A DNA stretch of 35,540 nucleotides, taken from the NCBI GenBank assembly GCA_024641665.1, contig JAHECP010000042.1, positions 1 to 35,540 on the forward strand, written 5' to 3'. This DNA is from Acidobacteriota bacterium. GTDB lineage: Bacteria; Acidobacteriota; Vicinamibacteria; Vicinamibacterales; JAHECP01. Within the stretch, counting starts at the first letter, position 1, and each line of letters opens with the position of its first letter. Made by a program: the position numbers and the translations under genes. The notes under the pieces were generated by a model that was not told where the DNA came from, searched no databases, and worked only from the letters and a program-made list of their open reading frames with translations. Of this stretch, positions 35,323 to 35,540 are shown in pieces.

Positions 35323-35540
35323 GTGGAGGCGCTGCTGGTCGTCCTGTTCGTCTTCGCCGTCGCGATCCTGCTGCCGGTGCTGTCGCTCGTGTCCTCGCTC
35401 CGCTCGCGGTGGCGCATCTCGAAGCTGGAGACTCGCGCGACGGCGCAGCAGGGCGAGATCGAGCGGCTGCAGCGCGGGGTGGCGGCGCTGACGCGCGCGG
35501 CGCGTGAGGCCGGCCGCGCCGGCGCGGCGCCTCCGCCCCC
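35323..35540 (+). CDS. DUF2339-like membrane protein, N-terminal fragment
   Basis: The first 72 codons of a protein cut by the window end. It starts with a GTG at 35323 (GGAG eight bases upstream), then has one membrane helix (LLVVLFVFAVAILLPVLSLV) and a charged coiled-coil-like stretch (SKLETRATAQQGEIERLQRG). This helix plus coil layout is typical of the start of DUF2339 multi-pass proteins, but the defining region is outside the window, so the name is tentative. Confidence 0.55.
   Translation, partial: MEALLVVLFVFAVAILLPVLSLVSSLRSRWRISKLETRATAQQGEIERLQRGVAALTRAAREAGRAGAAPPP

Overview
The window is high-GC bacterial DNA and looks like an anaerobic or facultative member of the Acidobacteriota, possibly a Vicinamibacteria-type lineage. 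That placement is an inference. It rests on the ADOP-type ABC permease near the right end (a family typical of acidobacteria), the overall base composition, the many Fe-S and sulfur-relay genes, and the TonB-dependent receptor, which implies an outer membrane. No rRNA, tRNA, CRISPR array, transposase or phage gene was seen.

Layout. (1) 1-1707: a partial dynamin-like GTPase and a SAM methyltransferase, both on the minus strand. (2) 1808-8121: a sigma-54 activator with a cysteine-bearing PAS domain, a second methyltransferase, a divergent NifX/MTH1175-like cluster-binding protein, then an operon of radical SAM protein, mrp (broken by an internal deletion), nadA (intact) and thi4 (broken by one in-frame TGA). 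(3) 8199-19842: a long minus-strand sulfur/redox series. In transcription order it reads: 63-aa protein, TusA, MvhD-like protein, HdrA with an embedded GltD module, second HdrA, small winged-helix protein, QmoC/HdrE-like membrane subunit, DsrE, cytidylate-kinase-like protein, NifX-like protein, TonB-dependent receptor. The first seven are tightly packed, mostly with overlapping stops and starts, and lie behind a perfect sigma-54 -24/-12 promoter (19890-19904). An inverted repeat (19937-19957) may be the activator site. (4) 20244-22579: a second PAS sigma-54 activator, plus an orphan PAS pseudogene and a hypothetical ORF that look like remains of a third one. (5) 22966-28720: a second Fe-S/metal module (NifX-like protein, small winged-helix protein, a truncated start of a radical SAM gene, a MinD/CooC-type ATPase, an FAD oxidoreductase lacking the redox cysteines), then feoA-feoB and a small zinc-ribbon protein. 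(6) 28753-32427: an arsenic operon (arsC, arsR, acr3, COG0701 permease, thioredoxin-like protein) with an ArsR-type operator, carrying two copies of a dispersed palindromic element built from 7-bp units. (7) 32431-35540: the ADOP permease and the start of a DUF2339-like membrane protein.

How it may fit together. The centre is a Qmo/Hdr-like flavin and Fe-S electron-transfer complex tied to sulfur carriers (TusA, DsrE). It has a membrane quinone-facing subunit and an NAD(P)H-type flavin module nested inside HdrA. Two related activators, each with cysteines at PAS residues 53, 62 and 66, sit beside the sulfur operon and the Fe-S/cofactor modules, which suggests redox- or metal-controlled sigma-54 expression. 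Three NifX/MTH1175-like proteins with Mrp- and CooC-type ATPases but no nitrogenase recall the orange-protein (ORP) systems of sulfate reducers. Several genes here are broken or carry lost metal ligands, so the region seems to be in flux.
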